Of a stretch of DNA of 64,000 nucleotides, positions 54,101-64,000 are shown piece after piece. Both the position numbers and the translations under genes were made by a program. Positions within the stretch are counted from its first letter, which is position 1. Each line of letters opens with the position of its first letter. The stretch is taken from the NCBI GenBank assembly GCA_020055645.1, contig CM034548.1, forward strand, positions 23,982,201-24,046,200, written 5' to 3'. The notes under the pieces were generated by a model, which was not told the origin of the DNA, did not search any database, and worked only from the letters and a program-made list of their open reading frames with translations. The stretch is from Tomocerus qinae. Taxonomy: Eukaryota > Arthropoda > Collembola > Entomobryomorpha > Tomoceridae.

Positions 54101-57100
54101 AATGAAGTTAATTCAATTAACTTATCCCTTTCTCTCTCTGCCCACTATTTCCTGTCTTTCTTCTTGTGTGGGTGGTTACAAGTACAGTGAAAGGTACCAT
54201 CACTAATCACTACCCACTTCAAATCGTAAAACAATAAATTCTACATCCACTTACCCCTTTCATAACTTTTGTCAAAAAGATAGCTAATTATTATACTTCC
54301 ATGCTGCCATTTTCACTCCTACGCCCAATTATTTCTGTAAATCTGTACTACTACTAATTATTTGGTTTTCCTAGAGTTCTCCATTACCACATTTCATTTT
54401 AATATTAAGATGAAACTGTGGAGGTGTACTCTGCATTTGTGTTTCTACTCCATGAAGACATGGATAACTCAACTAATTTTCAATAAATTTTGCCATAACT
54501 AGTCTCAAAAATTAGAATGAAGAGAGTCCCAAAGCTCAGACGTGTCACAATTTTGACCTATGGAGGTGACAGTGGCCATTTTCTAAAAAACTTTTTGCGG
54601 GATAGGTTAATGAATTTAAAAATATAGTGAAAAGCTATTATAGGGAAAACGGAGCGTTGGGACTCTCCAGGACTCTGTTAGACGATATATCCAGCAATTG
54701 CTAATCTCTTAATTTGCATAGCCGGGTACATTTTTCTTTTACCCCATTGTAATTTCTAAGATGTTCGTAAATCCTATGCGGTCATTTTTAAAGACTTTTG
54801 AAAGATCGAAAAAGTTTCTAAGGCACATTTTAAGCCATTTTTATCCTGTTCTTACATACACAAGGAATATGAAATATGACATACATTCCTGCTGTATTTA
54901 TATAGCTTTTATAGCCTTGCCTTTTGCATAGCCATTACGATGACAGAATTATTTTGCCTATCTCAGAGACTCTAAACTTAAGTTTTTACAATAGCAGACG
55001 CCTTAAACAATATATTCCTTAATTGTTTTCCTTTGACGATTTATTTTTCATGAAAAAGAAAGTATTGAAACCAGTATCTATCTACTCAGACAGATACGTA
55101 TGTAATGTACGGCACCAGTGGTGAGTATTCAATTAAATGTACCAGATTTTGTTAGATGTAAACCCAGAAAAAACTCATTCGTATTGCATTGAATAGATAT
55201 GGTAATCTGATATATATCTCATTTTTACTTTCTCTGAATGTCGGATAGAAAAACCAATATGACCAAATATTATTTAAATACATCGAATATAATTTTTGAG
55301 AATTGCTGTATAAATTTCATCTGGAGACATATCAGAGACAACTTTTGAAATTAAAGTGCTTAATATATAAGTTTGATATTTAGTAGCAACTAAGGTACAA
55401 GTTAATCGTTCATGCTGAATGCTGATATTATTACATTTTGTTTTATTTTGTTGGCATTTTTAACAGAAGAATGAGTCAAAATTTGAATAAGGGTTTAGCT
55501 GCTGCAATTGAAAAGCCATTAGTACATATATAGATGGTACAACATGGTTTCCTACTTCTGTGGACTATGCTACATCGATCTGTACAAGCAAGCGTTTCCT
55601 TTAGAACTTACTTTTGGGGTATAAGGCAATAATGTTATGTAACATGAAAGTACATGGCTCGTATAAATTGGGATAGGACTATTTATAATTTGTATAATGA
55701 TAAACTGTCACGAATTTAAGGGTTTGGGCTAATTTGATGACGTCAGTTAAAAGTTTTGTGATTTCCTGTCCTCATAAAGTAATTTAATTATTAGTTGGGT
55801 GTGCGATTAGGAAAAAGCACGTAGAGTAATGCCACGCACAACTGGTAAGTGGTACATTAAATGACTAGATAAGGTTAATTCATTTAAGCATATATAAGTA
55901 CTCTATCACTCTAATCGTGCAGAAATGATTGCTTTGATTTACTTAATCCAAACCGACGAGTGGAATGTGCCTGTTCCGGATAGTACCTATAAGAGGCATA
56001 GATGTACAGATAAAGAAGTGATTGGGATAATAATGCGAAAAGGGTACAAAATGTAGCTCTCGAATGTTTAGGTCTCGGATAGAGTAAGGATATCGAGAGT
56101 AAGAAACTTAAAATTGGAAAAGTTGGTTCATAATGTGTACTTTTCACGTAGAGTGCACAGAAGAACATACACAGAGAACGCCCCAACCATTTTCTCCGTT
56201 ATGTGGACGCTATTCTTCAATCTTGAAGGTTGGCACTTGGCAGTAGTGGCATAGTAGTAGACAATTCAACGTATATAGCCATTTTTATCCTGTTCTTACA
56301 TGAAACATGACATACATTTCTGCTGTATTTATATAGCTTTTACAGCACGTTGTTTATTGTTAGCCAGTGACTGAGGACTCAAGTGGAGAAATTGCTTGTA
56401 ACCACCGCACAACTTACTGCAAAACTCACACACGACAGAAGAGCCAACAAAAATACATCTTAACTCCAGTTTGAAATGGAGAAATGAATAGTCGACCGAC
56501 TGCAGTACTAGTCATTCACAGATTTCACAATTTTTCATAGTTACAGACAAAATTGTGTTTGCTCAGAGGAGTTCGTTTACACCCAAAACAAAAGCTACAA
56601 CAAAAGTGTGTGTCCGTATATAAGAATGATGTATGCATACACGTAGTATTAGGGAGTAGCTAAAAATAATGTCCTTATACTCCTACCACTAGGTAATATT
56701 ATGAAGTATATTGAATAGAGTTGGTTAGGCAGTTTGCGTTAGCCATTAGAGATATATTGTTAAATTTCGTGAAAATGTTTGTTCGTTTACTTTGAGGGGT
56801 TAGTGGAGTGGAGATCAGGAGGCTGCATTGTGTTGTCAACTGTACATAATGTGTCAGATCGAAGCTAGGTAACCATTTGTTACAAGGATTTGAAAGGAAT
56901 TCTTCAGATTCTTTGGACGTCGATGTAGTCTGATGTAATGCATGCTATATACTTCCTACTTTAGATATAGTTATTGGGACGAACAGAAGAACATGCAATA
57001 TAATAATAATAATATGAAATAAGAAGTTGTTCTGTGGTTGAAGTTGCCCTTGCTTGGCTTCCTCTTCGGCAGAAAGGGCAGCCACAGAACCAACCAGTCT

Positions 57101-60100
57101 TTGTTGCCCTCTCAAGAATGAAATTAGATTCCCATCTCCGGCTCCCTCCTCCAAATCACTCCACTTAAACTTACACCTCAGAAATTGCTCGTTCCCACAC
57201 ACTCTGCACCTCCTGCTTCTTAGATATACATTTAACCACACCCAATGACCCAGCAACGTCATAATATGTACATACATACATCCCCCAAACTCACGACTAC
57301 TTGCTTCAAAACATTTTTATTTTCTGCTCCCTTGATGAAAAATAAACATGAATTAAAATTCTATTAAATGTTTTCTACTAGTAAAAATGGATCCTCCTTT
57401 TCTTGCTTTCACCCTACTGTGAGTCTTTACTCAAATGGGCGTCATACTTTCTCCATGTCAGATATACTCCGTGGTTTTCTATTTTCAACCCTTTAGCCAC
57501 AATGACTGTTTTATATCAAGTCTCCCAATTGCTTGGCATGGAATAATGTAATTTGTAATTATGACTGCACCCGCAGCGATACTTGTCTTCCACACACGCC
57601 ATAAAATAAACGAATGAATTTTTTATGCTTTCACTTCAACCTTTCTCCCTCAGTCTTTTTTCACGACTTTTCCTTGTCCTAGTCTCCTGTGGCTAAATCT
57701 TTTAATGGTCGTCATTTCTCTCCTGCTGACAACTTTTATTAACATTACAACATTTTAAAATTTTTCACCCATTTCCAACTCCGCTTATTTTATATAAACT
57801 CAATTTACAATATTTAGACTCTTTTAAATTAACATTGATAAGTTTTAGTGTAAATTAGGTTAATCTTACGTATATGATCTACTTTTTGGTCGTCATTTTG
57901 AAATTATCTGGAAGTAATGTAAAACAATGTGCATTAAAATAATTAATTATACGTTGAGATGTCTGCTTAAAGGATGTATTTAATATACGTCTATTTTTGA
58001 GATTTATTATTCGTAATCCATTTGAGTAACAATAAGCGCATATGGTTAATGATCTCATAGCCTGTAGCTAAAGCACTTTCATATTTATTCTTTGGCCATT
58101 TGGGTTGTTTCATGTAATTTTCATTAGCAACACTTTAGCTAGTGATATACCTACCATATGTCATAAAGTGTATGATTATCTTTTCCCGTTTCCCATAAAT
58201 AGAGTCGTACATGTACCTATGTCGTATTAATTATGAAGCGTAAGATATTAAAATGAGATTTGGTTTGGCTTTGACACAACAATAACTATGAATAGCCATT
58301 TTATTATCATTGGGTAATAATAACACATCTGACTAACTAAATGTAACTGTTCTGGAGAGTCACATAATAATAGTTTCGGAGTGTTTAACGCGCTGCAGCA
58401 ATGACCTTATAGTTGACACGTGTATTTCTGAAATTAATACATGGTATATAGATGATATATGATAATGTAATATTGCAGAGTCATTGGACATATAAGGTAC
58501 ATTAGGGACGACATAAAAGCAAGGTAACGGCCACAATGCAGCGAGTAACCTTGCTTTGGTTTTCCTCATGTAGAAAGTTGATTCTTGTATTGCTTGTTAT
58601 TCAAGCTGCATCTGTTGTTGGCATCAAGTCGAAAAGTTAATGGATTACTGCATTTGGCAGGGTTATGTTACATTGCTTAAGTTACTCTGACTCTAGTCCC
58701 CTCGGGATTCACTTCATTCCAATCCATTCTTCACATAAACTTTCATTTTGCAAATTTATAGTTACCACCTTGGCGTCTTTTCAACAGAAATAACTTATTT
58801 CCAAAGAAATTGCACCGACTTCGAATGTTAGCCACTCAATCAATGAAAACACAAAAGAGATAAGAGTTTCTTTAAAGGTGAATAAAAATAGGAACGTCGA
58901 GAAAGATTTTTGGAATTAACTTTTCTATTTATTGAGCCATAATTTCTTCCTTGTCAGCCTTATACCTAATAGATGTGCCTGGAACACATTTTTACGTTGT
59001 ATATGGCAATCATATTAATTATTATATTGCACTCTATCCTTTTCCCTCTGGATAGCAAAGGTATTTAATAATCTAAAGCCCCGTCGGTATGTAAGAATTA
59101 TGGGGCTGTACATTCCAGCTCGGTCTCTTTTGTTTGGATGTCAAAATCTCTGAGCAATGTCACTTGTATGAATTTTTAATGGACGGGCTAGCTAAGTACT
59201 TACTTATCATCTGTGCTACAATTTCAAATGATGTGTGATATTTATTAGTAATGGTTTCATGAATAGTACATTCATCTGGTCTTTTGATACTATTTCAGTG
59301 TGGAGAGCAGTTGGTAGTCATTTGGTGTAAATTTCATGGTTACAGTATAATATAGTAGTAGTAATATCGTGCGAATAAACTGTTGTACTGAATGAATTGG
59401 CGAGTTCTAAAAAAAGATATCCAACAACAGAGAATCCGTTTATATTGTGGCGTTTATAAATATTAATGCCGGTACTTACTGCTTACAACCTAATAAGCAC
59501 TTGCTACGATACGAAATACCACGACATGTATATTTATGAAGTGCTTGTCTTCAAATGTTTACTTTCAAAGGTTCAACTATAGCGTTTATATTATTATAGT
59601 AGCCTGTACATCGTTCTTACAGTAGACAAGTAACTTCAATTGGCCAATTCCAGACGAGAGCAACATTAAGATAAGGTGCTGCATTCCAATAGAATAGAAA
59701 CGGTTGTCAAATGTAAAGTAGGAAGAAGCTCAAAGGTGGAAGACTTCAAAGAAAACGAAATTGCTGAGTGTGAGGTTGACGATGGAGTGATTGTGAACAC
59801 TCCGTGCATGCACCAAAAACTGTTTGGCCACCTACAATAGTAACAGTAGGCACTCATCCAAAGCCACACACAGGGCTCTTTAGATTGCTCCCATTCTTGT
59901 ACTCGAGTGCAATTTTAATAACTCAATGGATACAGTCCTATTGTATACTTTTGATTTCAACCAAATCTTCATCATCTGTGGGGAGTCGTAAAGAAAATTA
60001 GAAAATTTTACTATTTGAAGATTTGAAATGTTATTCAAATATTCAAATACAAGAAATGTTTATTTGTAGTTACAATTTCGTTGGATTCTGCAATCTATTG

Positions 60101-62360
60101 ATATATTAGCTAAATAAAACGGGTATTCCGCACCAGTCAAATGTTTGTAAGCAAAAATTCTTAAGATGAGACGTAACCGCGCAGTAAACATGTCTTCATG
60201 CAAATCCCTACTTAAGATCTTTGGTTATTGACAACTGATATATACAAGGTTTCTATCAAACCGGTTTAATTCAGTTTAAAATGTAGCTTCAAATGTAACA
60301 GTAGATTTTTACAGAATTCTTCAATGGTAACAGCGTTCTCTAGCATTTGCTGAATTTCATTAAATGCTCACACAATACCTATGAACGTTTTTGAAGTTGG
60401 AACTCAATTTCTTTTTTGGCTGCACTTTACATGGTGCATAAAGAAAAATAGACCATATGTAAGGCAATATCTCCAAAATTGCAGAATATTTTTATTATGT
60501 AAAGATTCCAGAAAAATTTTCTTTATAAATCCACAGATGTTTGCGAAAAGTCTAATCTATAAAGAATCGCAATACTGAAAACTAATCACATGTACTTAGA
60601 TGATTTACTTTTAGGTTAGTAGGACTTAAAAAATTCCAATTATTCTTTTCATATCACATATGGAATTGCGATAAAAATTGTCAGCAAGCAATGTATACAG
60701 AATTAGAGATCACTGGGATTCGGGACTTATTAAAAAAAGCTGTTCGTAAGATTAAGAATAAAAAAAATGTCAAAGCCTTTTAAAGAGGAGTTGGCAAAGC
60801 TGTAGGGATTGAGACTTCCATTGAAGGTTTTGAGATAATATCTGTGTAGATAGAGTTGTTTGAAAGTGAGAGATATTATGGATGGGACATAATCCCATGT
60901 AATCACACCACAGTTACTATTGTCGAAATCAATGCTTTTTTTATATTTTCCTATGGGCGGATTTCATTTCGAACGACAGAATCATTTCTATCAAAAGGAT
61001 TGATATTGGTCAAAGATTACTTGGCAAAAAATAGATACTCAATCATAAACCTTTTTACAGCTCTGTAATAACCTCTTACTGACGAAATTGTCTGTGTAAT
61101 AAATAAATAAATAAAATGTCACAATTTGTTATTGCTCTAGGGAACTCGGGTTCACATCCCGACTCGGTAGTGATAACGGTTTTATGTCTTGCACGACAAC
61201 TCTGCTGGAGTCAAGATAAAATCGTGATAGAAATCTCAACGTGGGATGTAATAAAAATGTAGAGAGGTCATACTTACATGGATATTCTAGGTTTTCAACT
61301 TTCTGATCGCGATCAAATATCTAAGCTTGCTTGGCAGCTGACAAGACTTTTACACTCTATAGCTACAAAGATTAAAAAGCTCATTATAGAGCTACTTATT
61401 CATATGTACTTACAACGTTACAACCCAAACAGATTCTTAAGCAATCTTGATTTATTTTTGGAAACACGAGTTACTATTTCATGCACTGTGGCAACCGCAA
61501 ACAACTCCTGCCATATAATCCATGTCAACTACTTTATCATTCGAATTACATCCTTCTTATGGCTTCCTTTTTTCGTTTCCTATTAATGACAAATGAGGAA
61601 AACGAAATGAATCCAACAGTTTCCGTATCTACCTATTCCTTAACATCAAATGATGCAGCCTCTTTAAACAATGTACATTTTTTGTAAAATTTAATAGCCA
61701 AAACTTAAAAAAGGACCACCTACGAATTTAATATGAAAAAGTCATCACTGCCAATGATTTAGGAAAATTATATTAGGCGATTTGTTTGGAGAATTTGTGC
61801 AATACACGCGAATCAACGTAGAATTGCATACTTCATGAGCTATCATACAATATTATGCTTCTTCTAGTGATAATGAGGCATATTAAACAATTCCCCGCTC
61901 AGTAGATAAATAATATTATTCAGTGTTGTGAAGTTTGGCATATTTATCTAATCATTTTTGACTTATTTTGAGTCCCTGCTCTTGACCTATGCGCACAATG
62001 TCCACTGAACGATTTGGTGTCACCGATTTGAATGGCAAAAAATGATTCTGTACTTACTTGTCATTAAGTTATGATTATATCATCAAGTAATGGATAAAAA
62101 TTTACAATAGGATAAGTAGGGGCATAAAAATATGCAGCTGTGACGAAACGTTTTCAAAATAAAGATAGTTAAGAATAGAATCAAGTGCGTTTAGAAATAG
62201 TTGCTCCACGTTACCATATTTTACTGTTTTAACGAAATTGCTAATGAATTCTTGATCCTACAGGGCATTTGGAAGAATTGTTTGTGTTTGCTGCCCGGGG
62301 AGATTGCGACGACAGTACCGTCCTGGAGGACTTCGCCCTCGGCTTGCAAGGCTTACACAG
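43857..62360 (+). CDS. Dop1R2: Dopamine receptor, Dop1R2/DAMB type (class A GPCR), two exons, C-terminus incomplete
   Basis: Exons 43857-45127 and 62264-62360 join through an arginine codon (AG|G), giving 456 residues so far. The product is a plasma-membrane amine receptor. In insects this type binds dopamine, couples to Gq/calcium and cAMP signalling, and is known for roles in memory and arousal. The best match from memory is Drosophila DAMB, sharing segments such as SLAVADCLVGLVVMPF, NLCVISLDRYWAITDPFSYP and KKAAKTLGIVMGVFI. The second exon continues exactly where fly DAMB continues after SRDFRR, with AFGRIVCVCCPGRLRRQYRP against a tail of the same pattern. The donor of exon 2 (CAG|GTGAGA) implies at least one more exon to the right of the window. 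The 17,136-bp intron is GT-AG. I am highly confident of the family and fairly confident of the subtype. Confidence 0.93.
49148..49516 (-). other. Unassigned 122-codon open frame
   Basis: An ATG-initiated frame long for such AT-rich DNA, antisense in the receptor intron. The peptide contains SSKDLKIIRHNFMKVYDLIA and LTGYDLSYLRITTMAENPDK, with a plausible protein-like composition but no motif I recognise. An acceptor-like CCTCTTTTTCAG lies near its 3' end on the same strand. It could be a decayed gene exon, part of a transposon or chance. Confidence 0.2.
49708..49730. repeat. Short repeat copy shared with 12073-12095
   Basis: This segment starts GAAGATAAACCCGA and ends GGGCTG. It is the counterpart of the copy near 12.1 kb, differing only by transitions, and lies in a locally GC-rich stretch (about 49620-49750). 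Confidence 0.4.
54560..54970 (-). mobile_element. Decayed reverse-transcriptase fragment of a non-LTR retrotransposon
   Basis: Reading the minus strand, three conserved blocks of LINE reverse transcriptase appear in the right order. RNGYAKGKAIKAI (about 54950-54910) resembles the QxGFRKGxSTxxAI block. DLSKVFKND (54807-54781) is motif A, normally DLSKAFDxxDH. GESQRSVF followed by PIIAFHYIFKFINLS (from 54668 downward) is motif B, normally GVPQGSxLGPxLFxxYINDL. Stops and frame changes interrupt it, and the second aspartate of motif A is lost, so it is dead. The arrangement is that of CR1/Jockey-like elements. Confidence 0.6.
54833..54914 (-). repeat. LINE segment duplicated at 56278-56345
   Basis: This part of the reverse-transcriptase fossil (plus-strand landmarks AGCCATTTTTATCCTG and GCTGTATTTATATAGCTTTT) reappears 1.44 kb downstream with a 13-14-base gap and few substitutions. 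Confidence 0.7.
56278..56345 (-). mobile_element. Second short fragment of the same LINE
   Basis: About 68 bases match 54833-54914, in the same orientation. It covers only the stretch between the first conserved block and motif A, so it is a separate truncated copy or a local duplication. Confidence 0.6.
57040..57250. other. GC-rich block with overlapping open frames
   Basis: GC-richer than the surrounding intron and open on both strands. The minus-strand reading contains RRCRVCGNEQFLRCKFKW and AALSAEEEAKQGQLQPQNN; the plus-strand reading is serine-, leucine- and histidine-rich. I recognise neither. It may be an enhancer, an alternative exon or a remnant of an insertion. Confidence 0.25.
60850..61115 (+). 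mobile_element. LINE-like 3' end with AATAAATAAATAAATAAA tail
   Basis: An open frame ends with ILVKDYLAKNRYSIINLFTAL, the pattern of the C-terminus of CR1/Jockey-like ORF2 proteins (FKxxLKxYLLxxxFYSxxEF). About 35 bases after its stop comes an ATAA-repeat tail at 61098-61114, the usual terminus of such elements. The preceding frame is too decayed to assign, so the left limit is approximate. Confidence 0.45.
61120..61200 (+). mobile_element. tRNA-like SINE fragment
   Basis: GGGTTCACATCCCG at about 61148-61161 matches a pol III B box with paired flanks (CGGGTTC...). It is followed by CTCGGTAGTGATAACGG, as in tRNA-derived SINEs. No A box is found at the expected distance upstream, and the segment starts just after the LINE tail, so it is a truncated copy, not a tRNA gene. 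Confidence 0.35.
62264..62360 (+). CDS. Dop1R2: Dop1R2 C-terminal tail exon
   Basis: An acceptor (TTGATCCTACAG) precedes a 97-base exon whose first base completes arginine 424. It encodes 32 further residues starting AFGRIVCVCCPGRLRRQYRP, which form the end of helix 8 and a basic tail. The cysteines at about 431, 433 and 434 sit where amine receptors are palmitoylated. It ends in phase 0 at CAG before GTGAGA. Fly DAMB has about 20 more residues after this point, and I found nothing matching them before 64000. Retention of the intron would add 11 residues and stop at 62394-62396. Confidence 0.85.
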
Positions 62361-64000
62361 GTGAGAAAGCATGTCAATGACTTTCGCTTATTGTAAAAGA
62401 ATCCGATGCTAATGTAGTCAACATTGATGTGGCCATTATTTGTTAGTTAGAACGGCGTAGTTAAATAGAAGTAAAATATAAATAGGTATAGATACAAGAT
62501 AATGGAATTAGGACAGAAGTAGAAAAGTTTTTGGCATAAGGGACTTTGAGCACTTAGAGATGAAAAGCCTTTATTTCATTAGGAGCTAATACCTATACAA
62601 TCTGTGCATGTAAAGTAAATAAAACTCTCGCTCAAAGTACAGAATCCCTTTATTCAATATTTACTGAACTGCCAATTACCTTCTTTGATTTTGTCACCAT
62701 CATCCTAATGAATGAATCTTGCTTCAGACAGTTCATTATTATGAATACCCAACGCTAGCATTAATAGACAGAGAAGGATGTGAAATATGTCTACTACAGA
62801 CAATATGAAAATCTCTATATGATTAAGTACTATGTCATTTCAATTATAATAAAAAAGCTTGAGCATTAAATGACTGTTGGTGACTTGCAATGTGTTTCTG
62901 TGACAAAAATCGATTGTTTCTCTGCGAATTCTATTTGTTCTGCAGTCAGATATATACGACGAGGTCATGTGCATACCATTGATCACACCAACTGCTTAAT
63001 TTCACTAGAAATGGGAAATATTCAATATACAGACGCTATGCATTTATATCTCAAATATTCCCCTGTTTTTCTGGAATTGAGAGACGCAATGACAAGAGTC
63101 ATAAAAGGCTTATGAAACGAAAAGCTTATGACAAATCCATAAAAAATCTAATATTACAATAGGCAGTATTGAAAAGAGTAGACACGTATGAATTATATGC
63201 TCCAATAAATGTAAGATATCTTTAAGTGGAATTGGTTTAAACTTGGTTTGCTTTCTTCGTAGTACTTTTCGCAGAAGCTAGGAATTTAAATATATTTATT
63301 AGTATTAAAATGAGAATTGACCTGTGTAATTTACTATTAAATTGTAAGTTATCAATATTATATAATTTGGGTATTTATTTTATGGGATATGTAGAATAAT
63401 TATTAGTTTAATTAGGTATAGTTGGGAATGGAGTAGTAATGGTACTGATATATTTTAGTTTGACACGAGTACATTTATTCGGTGTAGTATTTATGTACAT
63501 GTCGTCTATAAGAATAATAACGTGAAATGGCAATCATTTAGGAAGAACGATAGGAATAAGTATTGGCGGAGCATTTGTGAATGTAGCAGGGTGGTAGTGG
63601 TGGTAAGTGCCTGGAGGAAACGGGAAAAGGAAAAGATTTATCGCTCAATTGGATCGATGGAAACAAATTTTCATCTTGAGCTGACACGGCATGGCCACTG
63701 CACTATCTTTCTGCCAAAGCCATGTAGGGCCTCGAAATTGCAAATTGCGAGGAACAAACCACAATATCCTGAAACTATTTAATATCTCATCTCGAAGCTT
63801 TCATGAGGGTTGTTAACCGTCTGGGCAATAAGAGGATTATGGGCCAGGACAAATATATTTCACAGATATTTCCTTGTCACATGGCACAAGTCCCAATTAC
63901 ATTATGATACATGGCTTTTCTCCACTCTCTTATTCACATCAATACGGTTCATTCAATCAATGTAATGCTTGTAAATGGAAAACGTATAGGTTAGCTACTC
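62361..64000 (+). other. Dop1R2: Intron downstream of the Dop1R2 tail exon
   Basis: Starts with a GTGAGA donor. I searched all frames for the cysteine- and histidine-rich end of Dop1R2-type receptors and found none. The open frames at 62870-63115 and 63522-63782 show no relevant motif. Nothing else is recognised. Confidence 0.6.

Larger units (their letters stand above)
45128..62263 (+). other. Dop1R2: 17-kb intron of the Dop1R2 gene
   Basis: AT-rich DNA between the two receptor exons. It holds an unassigned 122-codon minus-strand frame (49148-49516), a short repeat shared with 12.1 kb (49708-49730), reverse-transcriptase fossils (about 54560-54970 and 56278-56345, minus), a GC-rich block (about 57040-57250), a LINE-like 3' end (about 60850-61115) and a tRNA-like SINE fragment (about 61120-61200). 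A short direct repeat, CAATTTTGATCTTGA and CAATTTTGTTCTTGA, occurs at 47044-47083. Elsewhere I see nothing. Confidence 0.8.

Noticed and set aside
61148-61161. tRNA gene suggested by the B-box-like GGGTTCACATCCCG
   Set aside because: No A box, acceptor stem or anticodon arm can be placed around it; a SINE fragment explains it better.
63522-63782. Possible last exon of the dopamine receptor
   Set aside because: None of its frames resembles the cysteine- and histidine-rich end expected for Dop1R2-type receptors.

Overview
This is nuclear DNA from an animal, most likely an arthropod. The evidence is spliced genes with GT-AG introns from 123 bp to about 17 kb, AT-rich non-coding DNA with microsatellites, fossils of non-LTR retrotransposons, and a dopamine receptor whose closest match from memory is the insect Dop1R2 (DAMB/INDR) type. 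No bacterial-style operon, CRISPR array or prophage is present. I cannot name the species; a hexapod other than a fly is my best guess.

Layout. (1) Positions 679-6164, + strand: the last five coding exons of a HECT ubiquitin ligase of the HECTD2 type, with the catalytic cysteine and a poly(A) signal. Its second visible intron holds an uninterrupted antisense ORF resembling LINE ORF1 proteins, and a diverged tandem duplication. (2) About 6.24-38.7 kb: a long spacer without a recognisable gene. It carries several short tracts with roughly 10-bp periodicity; at least two belong to one family in opposite orientations. (3) About 38.8-43.86 kb: GC-richer, microsatellite-bearing DNA with splice-like sites, probably the promoter and 5' leader of the receptor gene. 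(4) 43857-45127, + strand: one large GC-rich exon encoding almost the whole seven-transmembrane receptor. (5) 45128-62263: its 17-kb intron, with at least two fragments of one decayed minus-strand LINE, a plus-strand LINE-like 3' end and a tRNA-like SINE fragment. (6) 62264-62360: a small exon encoding the receptor's C-terminal tail. The remaining tail exon appears to lie beyond the right edge.

The two host genes are both on the + strand and have no evident functional link: one encodes a protein-ubiquitination enzyme, the other a neuronal amine receptor. I found no clear undescribed system. The signals most worth a second look are the intact ORF1-like frame, the dispersed decamer family and the split C-terminal tail of the receptor.
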